From positions 1 through 64,000 of the forward strand of contig CAJOIW010000001.1 of assembly GCA_905234845.1 (NCBI GenBank): a stretch of DNA of 64,000 nucleotides, in the 5' to 3' direction. Shown here in pieces: positions 27,250-37,396 of the stretch. The notes under the pieces were generated by a model. It did not search any database and was not told where the DNA came from. It was given only the letters and a program-made list of their open reading frames with translations. The position numbers and the translations under genes were made by a program. Every line of letters starts with the position of its first letter. Within the stretch, counting starts at the first letter, position 1. This DNA comes from an uncultured Prevotella sp. GTDB lineage: Bacteria; Bacteroidota; Bacteroidia; Bacteroidales; Bacteroidaceae.

Positions 27250-29463
27250 ATGATTTGCAATAAACGCAGATGGGCTCTGATGCTGATGCTGACGGGTCTT
27301 ACAGTATGTCTCGCCCAGGGGCCAAACGGGACAGAAACCTATTATCGGAATGCCTCTAATAAAAGCGGACAGGCTCTGAAAACAGCATTCTACAATATCA
27401 TTAAGCTAACAACTGAAGATGTTACCAGCTATGATGGCCTCGAATCAGCCTATGAGAAGACCGACCGCGTGGGCGAATATCTGCGCGACCGCTACTCCAA
27501 TATCACACAATATAAAGAACTGAACAAAGGCAGTAATGCTTACGAGGGCGGAATGTGCAACAAGGAGCATTCTTTCCCGAAGAGCTGGTTCGGAGGAAAA
27601 GTCAGTCCGATGTACTCCGATATCGTTCACGTGGTGCCTTCCGATGCCTATGTGAATAATCGGCGTGGTAATCTGCCCTTTGGCGAGAACAATGGAGAAA
27701 CGTATAAGTCAGCCATGTATACACAAGGCGACAATGGCGGCTATTCAAAAGTAGGCTATTGCACCGTGGCAGGTTATACTGACAAGTGCTTCGAGCCTAA
27801 TGACGAGTGGAAAGGCGACTTCGCCCGCATCTATTTCTATATGATTACCTGCTATGAGAACCGTGTTACCAGTTGGAGCAGCTGCCCCATGTTCAAGAGC
27901 AGCAACATCACAGCCTACTCGCCCTTTGCCGACTGGGCAATGAACATGCTCATGCGTTGGGCTGCCGAAGACCCTGTAAGCCAGATAGAGATAGATCGTC
28001 AGGCAGGCATCGAAGATGCACAAGGTAACCGTAATCCCTTTGTCGACTATCCTGGACTGGAACAGTATATCTGGGGCTCAAAGAAGAACCAGACCTTCTA
28101 CTACGACAACTACGATGGCGCTAATATGAATTATGTGGCTGCGCCCGTCTTTACCAGCACCACCGACGCTACTACGGGCAACATCACGGTCACCATGACC
28201 AGTAGCACCGCAGGAACCACCATCTACTACACCACTGACGGCAACACACCAACTGCTACCAGCAACCGCTACACAGCCCCCGTTATACTTACTGCGACGA
28301 CTACCATCATGGCCATAGCCATTACCGCCGACGGCGAGAGCAGCGTGACCACTCAGACCTTCACCATTGGCGAGGAGCCATCCGTCGTGACAGGTGAGAA
28401 TGTCTATGTAAAAGTCACCTCGGCCAATGACCTTGAGAGTGGGCGCCGCTACCTGCTCGTTTATGAGGAGAACGCCACCGCTGGACAAGCCTACAATGGA
28501 TTTAACAAAGATAAAGGAACACCAGGAGCAGTGACTATAGCCAACAACCAGATAGACCTCTCCAACAACACAAACGGCATTGTGCCGCTTACCATTGAGC
28601 AGCTTGCCAATGGCAAATGGACCATCACCGATGGCGATGGTTACTTCGCGCTTACCAGCAAGAGCAACGCACTTAATAAGGCAACCACCGCCACAAATAC
28701 AAACGCTCAGTGGACCATCACACCGACCACCATTACCAATGCCTCTTACACCGGATACACACTACGATACAACACACAGGCCAACATGTTCCGCTGCTAT
28801 GCCAGTGGCCAACAGCCCGTCGTGCTGTACAAAGAATTAGTACCCGAGGTAGAGACCGTTGATGTCGCCATTGGTGACACTGGCTACGCCACACTCTACT
28901 ACGGCGAGAAAAACCTCATCGTGCCTGATGACATCGAAGCCTATACCTATTATGTGAGTGACGGCGGACAGCTCGAGGAAAGCTACGTCTATGGCCCCCA
29001 AGAGATAATCCCCGCCGGTACAGGAGTAGTGTTGCAAAGTCTTATCGGAGCAGGCACCTTCACCTTTACCGTAACCGACCAAGAGGGTGCCCAAGACCCC
29101 GATAATCAATTGCGAGGCAGCGATACCGACCAGCTCACCTCAGGAGGCTCCTACTACTACATGCTCTCGCTCGATGTCGATAAGACCCCTGACAGCGTAG
29201 GTTTTTACTGGGGAGCAGCCGAAGGCGCGCCCTTCACTAATAAAGCCCACCGCGCTTACCTGCCCGTCACCACCACAAGTGAGGCCAAGCCCCATTATCT
29301 GTTAGAATCCGAGACCACAGGGATAGAGAGAGCATCTCATTCATCACCCAACACCCGTCAATCATCACCCGTCTACGACCTGCAAGGGCGGAAGACCATC
29401 GACAACATTCTGCCGCAGAAGGGAGTTTATATTCGCAACGGCAAAAAAATCGCGATTAAGTGA
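27250..29463 (+). CDS. Secreted endonuclease I-family nuclease with chitobiase-like C-terminal domain and T9SS-like C-terminal signal
   Basis: CNKEHSFPKSWFGG..YSDIVHVVPSDAYVNNRRGNLPFG; TTIYYTTDGNTPTATSNRYTAPVIL; C-terminus SPVYDLQGRKT...KGVYIRNGKKIAIK. Confidence 0.88.
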   Translation: MICNKRRWALMLMLTGLTVCLAQGPNGTETYYRNASNKSGQALKTAFYNIIKLTTEDVTSYDGLESAYEKTDRVGEYLRDRYSNITQYKELNKGSNAYEGGMCNKEHSFPKSWFGGKVSPMYSDIVHVVPSDAYVNNRRGNLPFGENNGETYKSAMYTQGDNGGYSKVGYCTVAGYTDKCFEPNDEWKGDFARIYFYMITCYENRVTSWSSCPMFKSSNITAYSPFADWAMNMLMRWAAEDPVSQIEIDRQAGIEDAQGNRNPFVDYPGLEQYIWGSKKNQTFYYDNYDGANMNYVAAPVFTSTTDATTGNITVTMTSSTAGTTIYYTTDGNTPTATSNRYTAPVILTATTTIMAIAITADGESSVTTQTFTIGEEPSVVTGENVYVKVTSANDLESGRRYLLVYEENATAGQAYNGFNKDKGTPGAVTIANNQIDLSNNTNGIVPLTIEQLANGKWTITDGDGYFALTSKSNALNKATTATNTNAQWTITPTTITNASYTGYTLRYNTQANMFRCYASGQQPVVLYKELVPEVETVDVAIGDTGYATLYYGEKNLIVPDDIEAYTYYVSDGGQLEESYVYGPQEIIPAGTGVVLQSLIGAGTFTFTVTDQEGAQDPDNQLRGSDTDQLTSGGSYYYMLSLDVDKTPDSVGFYWGAAEGAPFTNKAHRAYLPVTTTSEAKPHYLLESETTGIERASHSSPNTRQSSPVYDLQGRKTIDNILPQKGVYIRNGKKIAIK

Positions 29464-29547
29464 GATTCATCCAAGCTTTGTTTGAGCATGGCTGAACGTG
29501 AGCGATTTATGAAAAGATAATCGTTGGTCAGGAAATAAAATTGATAA

Positions 29548-29588
29548 TAGCCCGATTTTGTGTTTAAAGAAATCGGGCTTCTTTTTTC
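29548..29588 (+). terminator. Terminator after the nuclease gene
   Basis: AGCCCGATTTTGTGTTTAAAGAAATCGGGCTTCTTTTTT. Confidence 0.85.
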
Positions 29589-29612
29589 TGCGAAAGATGA
29601 TCTTTCGGAAAT
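29589..29612 (+). repeat. Partial copy of the phased hairpin array (one unit)
   Basis: TGCGAAAGATGATCTTTCGGAAATTAGATAT matches units 3-4 of the copy at 59384. Confidence 0.6.
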
Positions 29613-29934
29613 TAGATATTTTTTTCTTAAAAGCGATTCTAATTTCACTAAAAATTTGTACCTTTGCATCGTTCTTGTCCGAAGCCCGCTTTATGGAGGG
29701 TAATGTAGATGTGCTAATAGGCATATCAACATGCGGGATGAGAACCTATATAAGGAAAAGGCGTTACTTGCGCTTTGTGCTTGACGAATCGGAATCTGGC
29801 AATTCCAAACAACTAGTCAAGAAAACAAAGCAACGGTGATGTCCATTGGTGTGTATATTGTATGCACATTGCAGAATGCTTATTTCCCATTATTGTGAAT
29901 TATAGGCATAGGTAATGTTGTTTTATACATATCG

Positions 29935-30027
29935 GCGTGGGCTTCGGCGTTGCTCGTTCAGACTAGTTGGGCAATGCCAGAGCCTCGATTCGTGGGACGA
30001 GTAACAGTAGACTCCCACGCTCTTTTT
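29935..30027 (+). ncRNA. Candidate structured RNA ending in a T-run
   Basis: Closing stem GCGTGGG/CCCACGC, internal stem GGCGTTGC/GCAATGCC and CTCG/CGAG, followed by TCTTTTTATA; no supported ORF. Confidence 0.45.
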
Positions 30028-30095
30028 ATATATAGTCCATAATACTTATAATATGTGCACCATTGGGGAGTTATGGGTCATGATAAAATGTAAAA

Positions 30096-30575
30096 ATGAA
30101 AAGATTTCTAGTATTGCTTGTGCCTTTTGTGATGGTATATGCTATGGAATGCAACTCTCAGACATTTGTAGAGTTAAATGGTGTTTGTTTCCACATTAGT
30201 GACAATCATACTGCCAGTGTGGAGCGTTTTCTGAACGCTACGCAGGGTAGTATTCCAGAACGGATTGATTGGCAAGGTGAGTACTATGCGGTTAATGCTA
30301 TTGCCAGTCATGCTTTTTATTGCAATTTTGCCATGAAGCAGCTGGTCATACCGTCAACTGTTAAAAACATTGCCCAGCAAGCATTTGTGCAGTGTCGTTC
30401 ATTGCGCCATCTCTACCTTTTGTGTATAGAACCGCCTGTGGCTGATAATAACTCGTTTGATGGGATAGACGAGAAGCGTTGTGTACTTCATGTACCATAC
30501 GGAACACTTCAGGCTTATAAAAAGTCTATAGGATGGAATAGATTTAAGAAAATAAAGGAGGGGAAAAAGCCATGA
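30096..30575 (+). CDS. Short BspA-like leucine-rich repeat (LRR_5) secreted protein
   Basis: Signal peptide; AIASHAFYCNFAMKQLVIPSTVKNIAQQAFVQCRSLRHLYL; LHVPYGTLQAYKKSIGWNRFKKI. Confidence 0.8.
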   Translation: MKRFLVLLVPFVMVYAMECNSQTFVELNGVCFHISDNHTASVERFLNATQGSIPERIDWQGEYYAVNAIASHAFYCNFAMKQLVIPSTVKNIAQQAFVQCRSLRHLYLLCIEPPVADNNSFDGIDEKRCVLHVPYGTLQAYKKSIGWNRFKKIKEGKKP

Positions 30576-31249
30576 CAAGAACAGAAATCGCATATGTTTT
30601 GTTGGCGTTTGTCCTCAGCTGCTCTCTCTCAGCAGGACTACTTCCCCTCTTTTCCCGTATATGTCGCAGGGCAGGACTTGGAAGGGTAGGGCGAAAGCTG
30701 AATGGCTTGCCGATGCTTCTTGCCATGTTCCTCACAGAGATAGTGCTCTTTGTTGTCGCTCCTAACGCTTGTAAAATAATCAACATACCGTTGGAGTTGT
30801 TGGCGGGTTTTTTAGTGATAGTCTTTCTGGGCTTTGCCTGCGATATAGATAAATTTAGTCTGTCTACACGCATAGTGGTATTGTTGTTAGGTTCTTTGGC
30901 CTTCCCCGTTGCTAGAGTCTGCCCGCATGGTTTTATGGGGGCTTGTCTTGTAATAGGGATGGTGATGGCGGTATGTCTCGGACTTGCGGCGGTAGCTCGT
31001 GATGGCGTCTTTGGGGCAGTGCTGCTGTTGCTGTTGGTGGTTACACTTGCTTTAATCTCTCTGGCGAGGGGTAACAGCTCTCTTCTTATGGGGTTAGGTA
31101 TACAGGCAGGTGCGATAATGGGTTTTGTGATATACTGCGTATGTCAGCGTGCCAATAAGGGGCAGCGTGTTTTTCTGGGTGAGTGCGGAAGCATGGCGAT
31201 GGGCTATGTCTTCTGCACTCACTGTATGATGTTGTTGTCGGGTGTTTAG
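30572..31249 (+). CDS. Polytopic membrane protein, possibly a degenerate WecA/MraY-like protein
   Basis: Overlaps the previous ORF by ATGA; GFLVIVFLGFACDIDKFSLSTRIVVLLLG and FLGECGSMAMGYV resemble degraded FLGLIDD and GDTGS motifs. Confidence 0.5.
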   Translation: MTRTEIAYVLLAFVLSCSLSAGLLPLFSRICRRAGLGRVGRKLNGLPMLLAMFLTEIVLFVVAPNACKIINIPLELLAGFLVIVFLGFACDIDKFSLSTRIVVLLLGSLAFPVARVCPHGFMGACLVIGMVMAVCLGLAAVARDGVFGAVLLLLLVVTLALISLARGNSSLLMGLGIQAGAIMGFVIYCVCQRANKGQRVFLGECGSMAMGYVFCTHCMMLLSGV

Positions 31250-31278
31250 GGAGTTAATGTCAGCCCCCAACCTCTAAC

Positions 31279-32034
31279 TTAGGGGGCTAATAGCACGAGT
31301 TCTACGGGGCAGTGGTCGGAGCCGTAGATATGGGTGTGGATGGTGGCGGAGACGAGGTGTGGCAACAGGCGTTGGGAGATGAGGAAGTAGTCGATGCGCC
31401 AGCCGGCGTTCTTGGCACGGGCTTGGAAACGGTACGACCACCACGAATAGGTTTGTTCCTCTGGATGTAGGTGGCGGAAGGTGTCGATGAACCCGCTGCG
31501 GAGCAGGGTGGTGAACTGCTGGCGCTCCTCATCGGTGAATCCGGCGTTGTGGCGGTTGCTCTTCGGGTTCTTGAGGTCTATCTCTTCGTGTGCGACGTTC
31601 ATGTCGCCACAGACGATGACGGGCTTCTGCTGGTCGAGACGGAGCAGGTAGACACGGAACGCGTCTTCCCACGACATGCGGTAGTCAAGTCGGCGTAGCT
31701 GGTCTTGCGCGTTGGGGGTATAGACGTTGACGAGGTAGAATTGGGGCATCTCGAGTGTGATGACACGCCCCTCGTGGTCATGCTCATCGATGCCGATACC
31801 ATAGGTGACGTTAAGCGGCTCATGCAGGGTGTAGATGGCTGTGCCGGAGTAGCCTTTCTTGTCAGCGTAGTTCCAGTAGGAATGATAGCCGGGGAATTTG
31901 AGATCGAGCTGTCCCGCCTGCATTTTTGTCTCTTGCAGACAGAAGAAGTCGGCGTCGAGCGTTTTGAAGGTATCTTTGAAGTCTTTGCCTACGCAGGCGC
32001 GCAGTCCGTTGACGTTCCAGGAGATGAATTTCAT
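31279..32034 (-). CDS. xth: Exodeoxyribonuclease III
   Basis: MKFISWNVNGLRACVGKDF; FCLQETKMQ; CGDMNVAHEEIDLKNPKSN; GSDHCPVEL. Confidence 0.95.
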   Translation of the reverse strand: MKFISWNVNGLRACVGKDFKDTFKTLDADFFCLQETKMQAGQLDLKFPGYHSYWNYADKKGYSGTAIYTLHEPLNVTYGIGIDEHDHEGRVITLEMPQFYLVNVYTPNAQDQLRRLDYRMSWEDAFRVYLLRLDQQKPVIVCGDMNVAHEEIDLKNPKSNRHNAGFTDEERQQFTTLLRSGFIDTFRHLHPEEQTYSWWSYRFQARAKNAGWRIDYFLISQRLLPHLVSATIHTHIYGSDHCPVELVLLAP

Positions 32035-32051
32035 TATTATTTACAACTTTA

Positions 32052-32690
32052 TTATCTTGTTCCTACGATGTCTATTTCTGACTTCAGTTCGCAGGGTTTT
32101 CCGTCTATGGTCATCTTGTCGAGAAGGATGCTGCCTTGAAGTGTACGACTTGTGGTCTCGAAAGCGAAAGTGGAATAGTTCGATAAGCTGTTGTAGGAGT
32201 AGCTTTGAGTGAGTGTGAGACTGACGGTGTGTGTGGTCGTCTCTTCCCCGTCCTCAAGCGTTACCGTCCATTCGTTCTCCGTGTTGTCGGGAAGGAAACT
32301 GGCCTGAAAGTAGGTGGTAAAGGTGGCGTAGGGCTCAACCTTGCCTGTAATCTTTTTTGAGTCGAGCTGTCCGAGAATGGCTTTCTCTTGGGCATTGGTG
32401 GTATAGTTGGCAAGGATGCTCGCGGGGAAGTGGTTGGCGGCGAAGGTACCGTCGCTGCTGATGGTCCACGTGAAAGCTATGGTGCCAGTGTTTTGCGTAG
32501 CTGTCGGGTTATAGTAATAGAGCGTGCCATTGTACATACCGGCTATCGCACTCAGTGCGTTGGCTTTCTGCTCGGGCGTCTCGAGGATGGTGGCTGTGGG
32601 GGTGTCATCGTCGTCGTCGACGCATGAGGTAAAGGTTGCTGCAGCAAACATTCCGAGCAACATGATGGAATAGAATTTGAAAGTTTTCAT
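32052..32690 (-). CDS. DUF4840-like lipoprotein
   Basis: Lipobox TFTSCVDDDDD; beta-rich ~210 aa. Confidence 0.6.
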   Translation of the reverse strand: MKTFKFYSIMLLGMFAAATFTSCVDDDDDTPTATILETPEQKANALSAIAGMYNGTLYYYNPTATQNTGTIAFTWTISSDGTFAANHFPASILANYTTNAQEKAILGQLDSKKITGKVEPYATFTTYFQASFLPDNTENEWTVTLEDGEETTTHTVSLTLTQSYSYNSLSNYSTFAFETTSRTLQGSILLDKMTIDGKPCELKSEIDIVGTR

Positions 32691-32733
32691 ATTTTCTTTA
32701 ATTACAGTTAACGGTTATCTGTTTATGGTTTAC

Positions 32734-32768
32734 AGCTCCCTCTCCTTCGGGGAGGGATGGGGAGGGGC
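32734..32768. repeat. G/C-rich palindromic repeat, intergenic
   Basis: tccctctccttcggggagggatggggaggggc. Confidence 0.8.
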
Positions 32769-32773
32769 ACAGT

Positions 32774-33355
32774 TTACTCGCTGTGTAGCAGGTTCATGAA
32801 TTCCTCACGGGTTTTCGCCTGATTGAAGGCTCCGCTGAAATCGCTGGTGGTGGTAATGGCGTTCTGTGTCTCCACACCTCGCATCTGCATGCACATGTGT
32901 TTGGCTTCGACGACAACCATCACGCCAAGTGGGTGAAGTGTCTCCTGGATGCAGTCTTTGATTTGCTGGGTGAGTCGCTCCTGCACTTGCAGCCGGTGGC
33001 TGAAGATGTCGACTACGCGGGCTATCTTTGATAATCCCGTGATATAGCCGTTTGGAATATAGGCCACGTGGGCTTTGCCATAGAAGGGTATCATGTGGTG
33101 CTCGCACATGGAGAAGAAATCGATGTCTTTAACGATGACCATCTGATTGTATTTCTCCTCGAAGAGCGCGTCGGTGAGCACCTTGTGAGGGTCTTGTGTA
33201 TAGCCGCGTGTGAGTATCTGCATAGCTTTGGCCACGCGCATGGGGGTCTTTAGCAGACCTTCTCGCTCGGGATCTTCACCCAATAGGTTGAGGATGTCTT
33301 TATAATGTTCTGCGAGTTGTTCGAGACCTTCGCGATATTCAGTTTCCGGATTCAT
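32774..33355 (-). CDS. folE: GTP cyclohydrolase I
   Basis: [45 protein letters not shown] start corrected to [10 protein letters not shown]. Confidence 0.95.
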   Translation of the reverse strand: MNPETEYREGLEQLAEHYKDILNLLGEDPEREGLLKTPMRVAKAMQILTRGYTQDPHKVLTDALFEEKYNQMVIVKDIDFFSMCEHHMIPFYGKAHVAYIPNGYITGLSKIARVVDIFSHRLQVQERLTQQIKDCIQETLHPLGVMVVVEAKHMCMQMRGVETQNAITTTSDFSGAFNQAKTREEFMNLLHSE

Positions 33356-33411
33356 TTTTTGTATTAAGTTTTTAATTAAAGAGTCTCGGGATTCCCCCTT
33401 ATCACTTTTCC

Positions 33412-34134
33412 TTATCGGTCTTGCACGGTGATTTTCTCGCTGACGATGCAGGCCTGGTGGAATCCGAGATTGCGGGCTTGCTTGACGATACGTTCGGCAG
33501 TCTCGAATTTGCGGAAGTTGCCGATACGGCAGGTCCACCGCGGTGAGTGGAAGTGAGTGTAGACAGGCTGGTTCGGGAACGCAGCCTTCACACGCTTACC
33601 CATTTCTTGAGCCTTCACACGGTCCTCGCGCTTGTTGCCACCGGCAAACACCTGTACGCGATAGCCTTGCATCTTGTATCCGCGACGCATGACCTTGCGT
33701 CCGGTGTTGACCGTCTGCGTGGTGGTATTATCCGTCTCGTAGCGGCTGGTCGGTGCTGAAGGGCGTGGTGTGGCCGTTGTCGTGGAGGATGAGGATGTGG
33801 TGGGGACAGTGGTTGCGGATGGAGATGTCGTAGTATTTTCCGTCCTTGTCGAAGCCTGTGGCGTGGAGGGTTTCGTGATGGGAGCCGTCGATGTGGAGGG
33901 CTTTGGTGTGGGAGTAGCCTTCTCCTCTTTCTTCTTGCCTGTGTCAGTAGTGGGCTGTGTTTGTTTCTTCCCCTTGCCGAAGACCAGATCGTTGATTTCC
34001 TGACTCTGGTTGACGGTCACGGTGCCTTGGTCGGTTCCGTTGTTGTTTTGTGCCGACAAAGGAGAAAGGGTAAAAAGGCAGAGCGCGGTCAGCAGGACTG
34101 CCTTTTTAACGATTCTATAGTGTAATGGTCTCAT
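33412..34134 (-). CDS. SPOR-domain protein with Ser/Thr/Pro-rich linker
   Basis: Signal peptide; C-terminal [50 protein letters not shown]. Confidence 0.85.
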   Translation of the reverse strand: MRPLHYRIVKKAVLLTALCLFTLSPLSAQNNNGTDQGTVTVNQSQEINDLVFGKGKKQTQPTTDTGKKKEEKATPTPKPSTSTAPITKPSTPQASTRTENTTTSPSATTVPTTSSSSTTTATPRPSAPTSRYETDNTTTQTVNTGRKVMRRGYKMQGYRVQVFAGGNKREDRVKAQEMGKRVKAAFPNQPVYTHFHSPRWTCRIGNFRKFETAERIVKQARNLGFHQACIVSEKITVQDR

Positions 34135-34140
34135 ATTATA

Positions 34141-36201
34141 TTATTTCCAAGCGTCGATGATTCCCTTGAAGTCGGCTGCCTTGAGCGATGCACCACCGAT
34201 GAGTCCGCCGTCGATGTCGGGCTTGGCGAAGAGTTCGGGAGCATTGCTGGCCTTGCATGAACCGCCATAGAGAATGCTGGTGTTGTCGGCAACGGCCTGT
34301 CCGTATTTCTCAGCAATGATGCTACGGATGTAGGCGTGAATCTCCTCAGCCTGCTCAGCGGTAGCGGTCTTGCCTGTTCCAATAGCCCAGATGGGTTCGT
34401 AGGCGATAACGATGTTCTTGAATTCTTCCTCGCTGAGATTGAATACTGAGCCCTCGAGCTCGGCCTTGCATACTTCATTCTGCTTGCCGGCCTCGCGCTC
34501 TTCGAGCGATTCGCCGATGCAGAAAATCACCTTGAGGTCGTTCTTCAGAGCGAGCAACACCTTTTCACGCAGAACTTCGGGAGTTTCCTTGTAGTATTCG
34601 CGACGCTCAGAATGGCCGAGGATAACATATCCGGCACCTGTCGATTTTACCATCTCAGCGCTTACTTCACCAGTGTAGGCACCCTTTTCCTTGTCAGCGC
34701 AGTTCTCGGCACCCAGTCCGATAACGTCTTGGTTGAGGAATTGTGCAATGCTGGCCAGATGGATGAACGGCGTACAGATGACGACGTCGCAGTTAGGCTT
34801 TTCAGCTGTTAGCGTTTCGTTGAGCTCTTTAGCGAGAGCGATACCTTCTTGCAGGTTCATGTTCATTTTCCAGTTGCCTGCTACAATCTTTTTTCTCATT
34901 TTGTTTGTTTTTTGTTTATTAAATTGATATGATGTTCTTTTCTTTTTCCATCGGAACCACCGTGTCCATGCCCATAGACGGTCGGCCAGTGTGAGCAGGA
35001 AGAGCGGCAAGACGAACCACAGCAGAATCTTCATGACTTTCTTTGCCGCGGGGTCGCTGGGTACTTGTCCGAGAGGCGACGTCTCAAGTCTGCCTTGTGG
35101 CAATTCATCATCGGGTAGTGCATTGTGGCTCCATTTGTTGACGACCCGTCCATCTTTGATGAGCACCAACCCCGGATTACTGCGGATAATGGTCTTGAGT
35201 GTGGTGGGGTCAGTGGTGCAGAAAGGGTATTCCGCCCCGGTCCGCTCGCTCCATTTGCGCGTGGCTTCCTCTCCGCTTGCCGTGAGACAATAGAAAGGAA
35301 TATTCTGCTCAAGCGCGTATTCATATATTTTCTCAATGTCGCCGAAGTTCGACTCGTCAGCCTGCTCTATGTGTGGCGCTATGAGCAGGAAGGTGTAGCC
35401 TTGGTCATCAAGAACCTGTTCGGTGATGTCGTCGCCGTCGGGTCGTTGCTCTATAGAAAAGTCGTGTATCAGCGGTACGTAGCCTGCTTTTGTCTGACGG
35501 GTTTTGCGGTCGACGAATTCCCACGTAGAGTCAGGATAGTTCTCGAGGGTGAACTCGCGTGTCTCACCGTTTTTCTTCATCACGAAGGTCGTCTCAAACT
35601 TGGGTTGCTCAACCCCTTCGGGTATTTCCATTCCCTTGCGCAGATCGGCTCCGATGTGATAGGGTCGGAAGTCGAATAGCGGCAGTAGGTATAGGCTAAT
35701 CGCACTGACCACGAGGGTGAATATGATGGTATAACCCTTGACAATCCACTGGTTGGTCTTAGAGACGAAACGTGGCATCAGTAATGGATGTCGCGCAACG
35801 ACGAGTGCAGCTCCGAGCAACACCACATTCTTGCCGAAGGTCTGCCAGTTGGTAAGTTTCACCGCATCGCCAAAGCAACCGCAGTCTTCCACCGGATTCC
35901 AGACAGCAATCCAAAGCGTTACAAGTGCCATCACCGCCACAAACGCCAGCACCACTTTTGATGCCCTTCGTCGTTGTATGGCAAAGAGCATATAGATGCC
36001 CAATGCAAACTCGAACGTGGCCAGTGCGACAGCTCCGCCGAGCGTGAGCCAGTCGGATAGCATCCCTGCCAAACCGACGGCTTCGGCATAGTCTTGCAAC
36101 TTATATTGTGTGCCGAGCGGGTCGACAGCCTTGACAAACCCCGAGAAGATAAATACTCCTGCGAGTATGAACCGACAGAGATTGACAAGCCACTTCATCA
36201 C
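34141..36201 (-). CDS. tpiA: Continuous ORF joining a DoxX-like/BT_3979-type membrane protein to triosephosphate isomerase (TIM moiety 34141-34899)
   Basis: N-terminal half with TM helices ([16 protein letters not shown]...[19 protein letters not shown]); C-terminal [13 protein letters not shown]...VILGHSERR...[12 protein letters not shown]...LIGGASLK; no stop between them. Confidence 0.85.
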   Translation of the reverse strand: MMKWLVNLCRFILAGVFIFSGFVKAVDPLGTQYKLQDYAEAVGLAGMLSDWLTLGGAVALATFEFALGIYMLFAIQRRRASKVVLAFVAVMALVTLWIAVWNPVEDCGCFGDAVKLTNWQTFGKNVVLLGAALVVARHPLLMPRFVSKTNQWIVKGYTIIFTLVVSAISLYLLPLFDFRPYHIGADLRKGMEIPEGVEQPKFETTFVMKKNGETREFTLENYPDSTWEFVDRKTRQTKAGYVPLIHDFSIEQRPDGDDITEQVLDDQGYTFLLIAPHIEQADESNFGDIEKIYEYALEQNIPFYCLTASGEEATRKWSERTGAEYPFCTTDPTTLKTIIRSNPGLVLIKDGRVVNKWSHNALPDDELPQGRLETSPLGQVPSDPAAKKVMKILLWFVLPLFLLTLADRLWAWTRWFRWKKKRTSYQFNKQKTNKMRKKIVAGNWKMNMNLQEGIALAKELNETLTAEKPNCDVVICTPFIHLASIAQFLNQDVIGLGAENCADKEKGAYTGEVSAEMVKSTGAGYVILGHSERREYYKETPEVLREKVLLALKNDLKVIFCIGESLEEREAGKQNEVCKAELEGSVFNLSEEEFKNIVIAYEPIWAIGTGKTATAEQAEEIHAYIRSIIAEKYGQAVADNTSILYGGSCKASNAPELFAKPDIDGGLIGGASLKAADFKGIIDAWK

Positions 36202-36205
36202 ACCT

Positions 36206-36766
36206 TTACCCTCTCATCTCTTGTCCCTCATTCAGTTTGATGCAACCGAAGACGGCATAGTTGATGATATCCATGTAGTTTGAGTCGATACCCTCAGAGA
36301 CGAGTGTCTCCCCTTGCAGGTTCTCTATCTCCTTTATGCGTTGCAGCTTGGTCAGAATGAAATCGGTGTATGAGCTGACGCGCATCCCGCGCCAAGCCTC
36401 GTCGTAGTCGTGGTTCTTCCTAATCATAAGTTGCAGAGCCTCGTTGGCATGATGGTCATAGAGTGTCATGGCCTCGGCGGGGGTGACATCGACTTCATCG
36501 ACATATCCTCTGCTGAGCTGAATGAGTCCCACGATGCCGTAGTTGATGAGCGCGACAAACTCTGGTCGGATGCCTTCGCCGACGAGCGACTCCTTCTTCA
36601 CCTCGAGCGAGCGGATGCGCTTGGCCTTGATGAAGAGTTGGTCGGTGAGCGATGCTGGGCGCAGGATGCGCCATGAGGCTCCGTAGTCGTGCAGCTTCTT
36701 CTCAAACAGCGTGCGGCACTCCAGCATCACGTCCTTGAATTGCTGTTCCGTATTCTGATTTTCCAT
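36206..36766 (-). CDS. DUF1599 domain protein
   Basis: Two tandem repeats of [28 protein letters not shown] / [28 protein letters not shown]. Confidence 0.85.
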   Translation of the reverse strand: MENQNTEQQFKDVMLECRTLFEKKLHDYGASWRILRPASLTDQLFIKAKRIRSLEVKKESLVGEGIRPEFVALINYGIVGLIQLSRGYVDEVDVTPAEAMTLYDHHANEALQLMIRKNHDYDEAWRGMRVSSYTDFILTKLQRIKEIENLQGETLVSEGIDSNYMDIINYAVFGCIKLNEGQEMRG

Positions 36767-36842
36767 ATATGGGTGCAAAGATTTTGCAAACGAGCGCAAA
36801 AGGAGCTTGCTCCGATTTTGCCGAGTGCAGCTAAATTTTCTG

Positions 36843-36890
36843 CAAAGGTACGACTAAATGAGCAGAATACAAAACAAAAAAGCATTTTTT
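36843..36890 (-). promoter_or_regulatory. Promoter upstream of the DUF1599 gene
   Basis: Minus strand: TTTG-TATTCTGCTCATTTAGTCG-TACCTTTG. Confidence 0.65.
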
Positions 36891-37126
36891 AAGTTTTTAT
36901 TCTCGAACGAAAGTACCTTCGGCAAAGCCAAAGGTAAATGAGCGAACCCCCAAATTTCTTCGCTCATTAATTTTATATGTTTTATTTTGAGCGTAATTTT
37001 AGAGAGAAATGTTAAATCCGTTTACGTTTTTAACACTTACAATATGTTGTAAAAAGAGCGGAATTTGGCTTTTAGCCACCCTTTTCTTTCTCTTTCACGT
37101 CCACTTTTACTCCTCTTTTCCTCCCA

Positions 37127-37233
37127 AACATATATGTCTCGGGTTGCGAAAGACGGTCTTTCGTGAGCTGAAAGACCAACTTTCGGAATGTGAAAGCTTG
37201 TCTTTCGGAAGTGAGCGGGCGAGCGTTCGGAAG
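37127..37233 (+). repeat. Phased hairpin array, copy 2
   Basis: ACATATATGTCTCGGGTTGCGAAAGACGGTCTTTCGTGAGCTGAAAGACCAACTTTCGGAATGTGAAAGCTTGTCTTTCGG...; GAAAG at 37148, 37170, 37192. Confidence 0.9.
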
Positions 37234-37349
37234 GAGAGCAGGGGAGGGAGAATGTGGTTGCTTGGGCTAACGGACTGATTAACAGGGAAATGACGAATTG
37301 CGTATTTTCGAGTGTTTTTTCTGGCAGATTGACATGTGCAAATAAAAAA

Positions 37350-37376
37350 CGCAGGAAATCATGATTTCCTGCATAA
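37350..37376 (-). terminator. Terminator of the following minus-strand gene
   Basis: Minus strand GCAGGAAATCATGATTTCCTGCGTTTTTT. Confidence 0.8.
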
Positions 37377-37396
37377 GTCGAAATGTTAAAATTCTC

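Noticed and set aside
29558-29839. ORF 29558-29839 as a protein gene
   Set aside because: Starts inside a terminator stem, spans a promoter-like element and has no recognisable protein features; more likely non-coding.
33356-33538. N-terminal extension of the folE ORF
   Set aside because: Overlaps the SPOR gene region and lacks similarity to Fol[11 protein letters not shown] at 33355 is the natural start.
37127-37233. CRISPR-like array because of regular repeat spacing
   Set aside because: Units are themselves palindromic and contiguous with no unique spacers; no cas genes; only about four units per locus.
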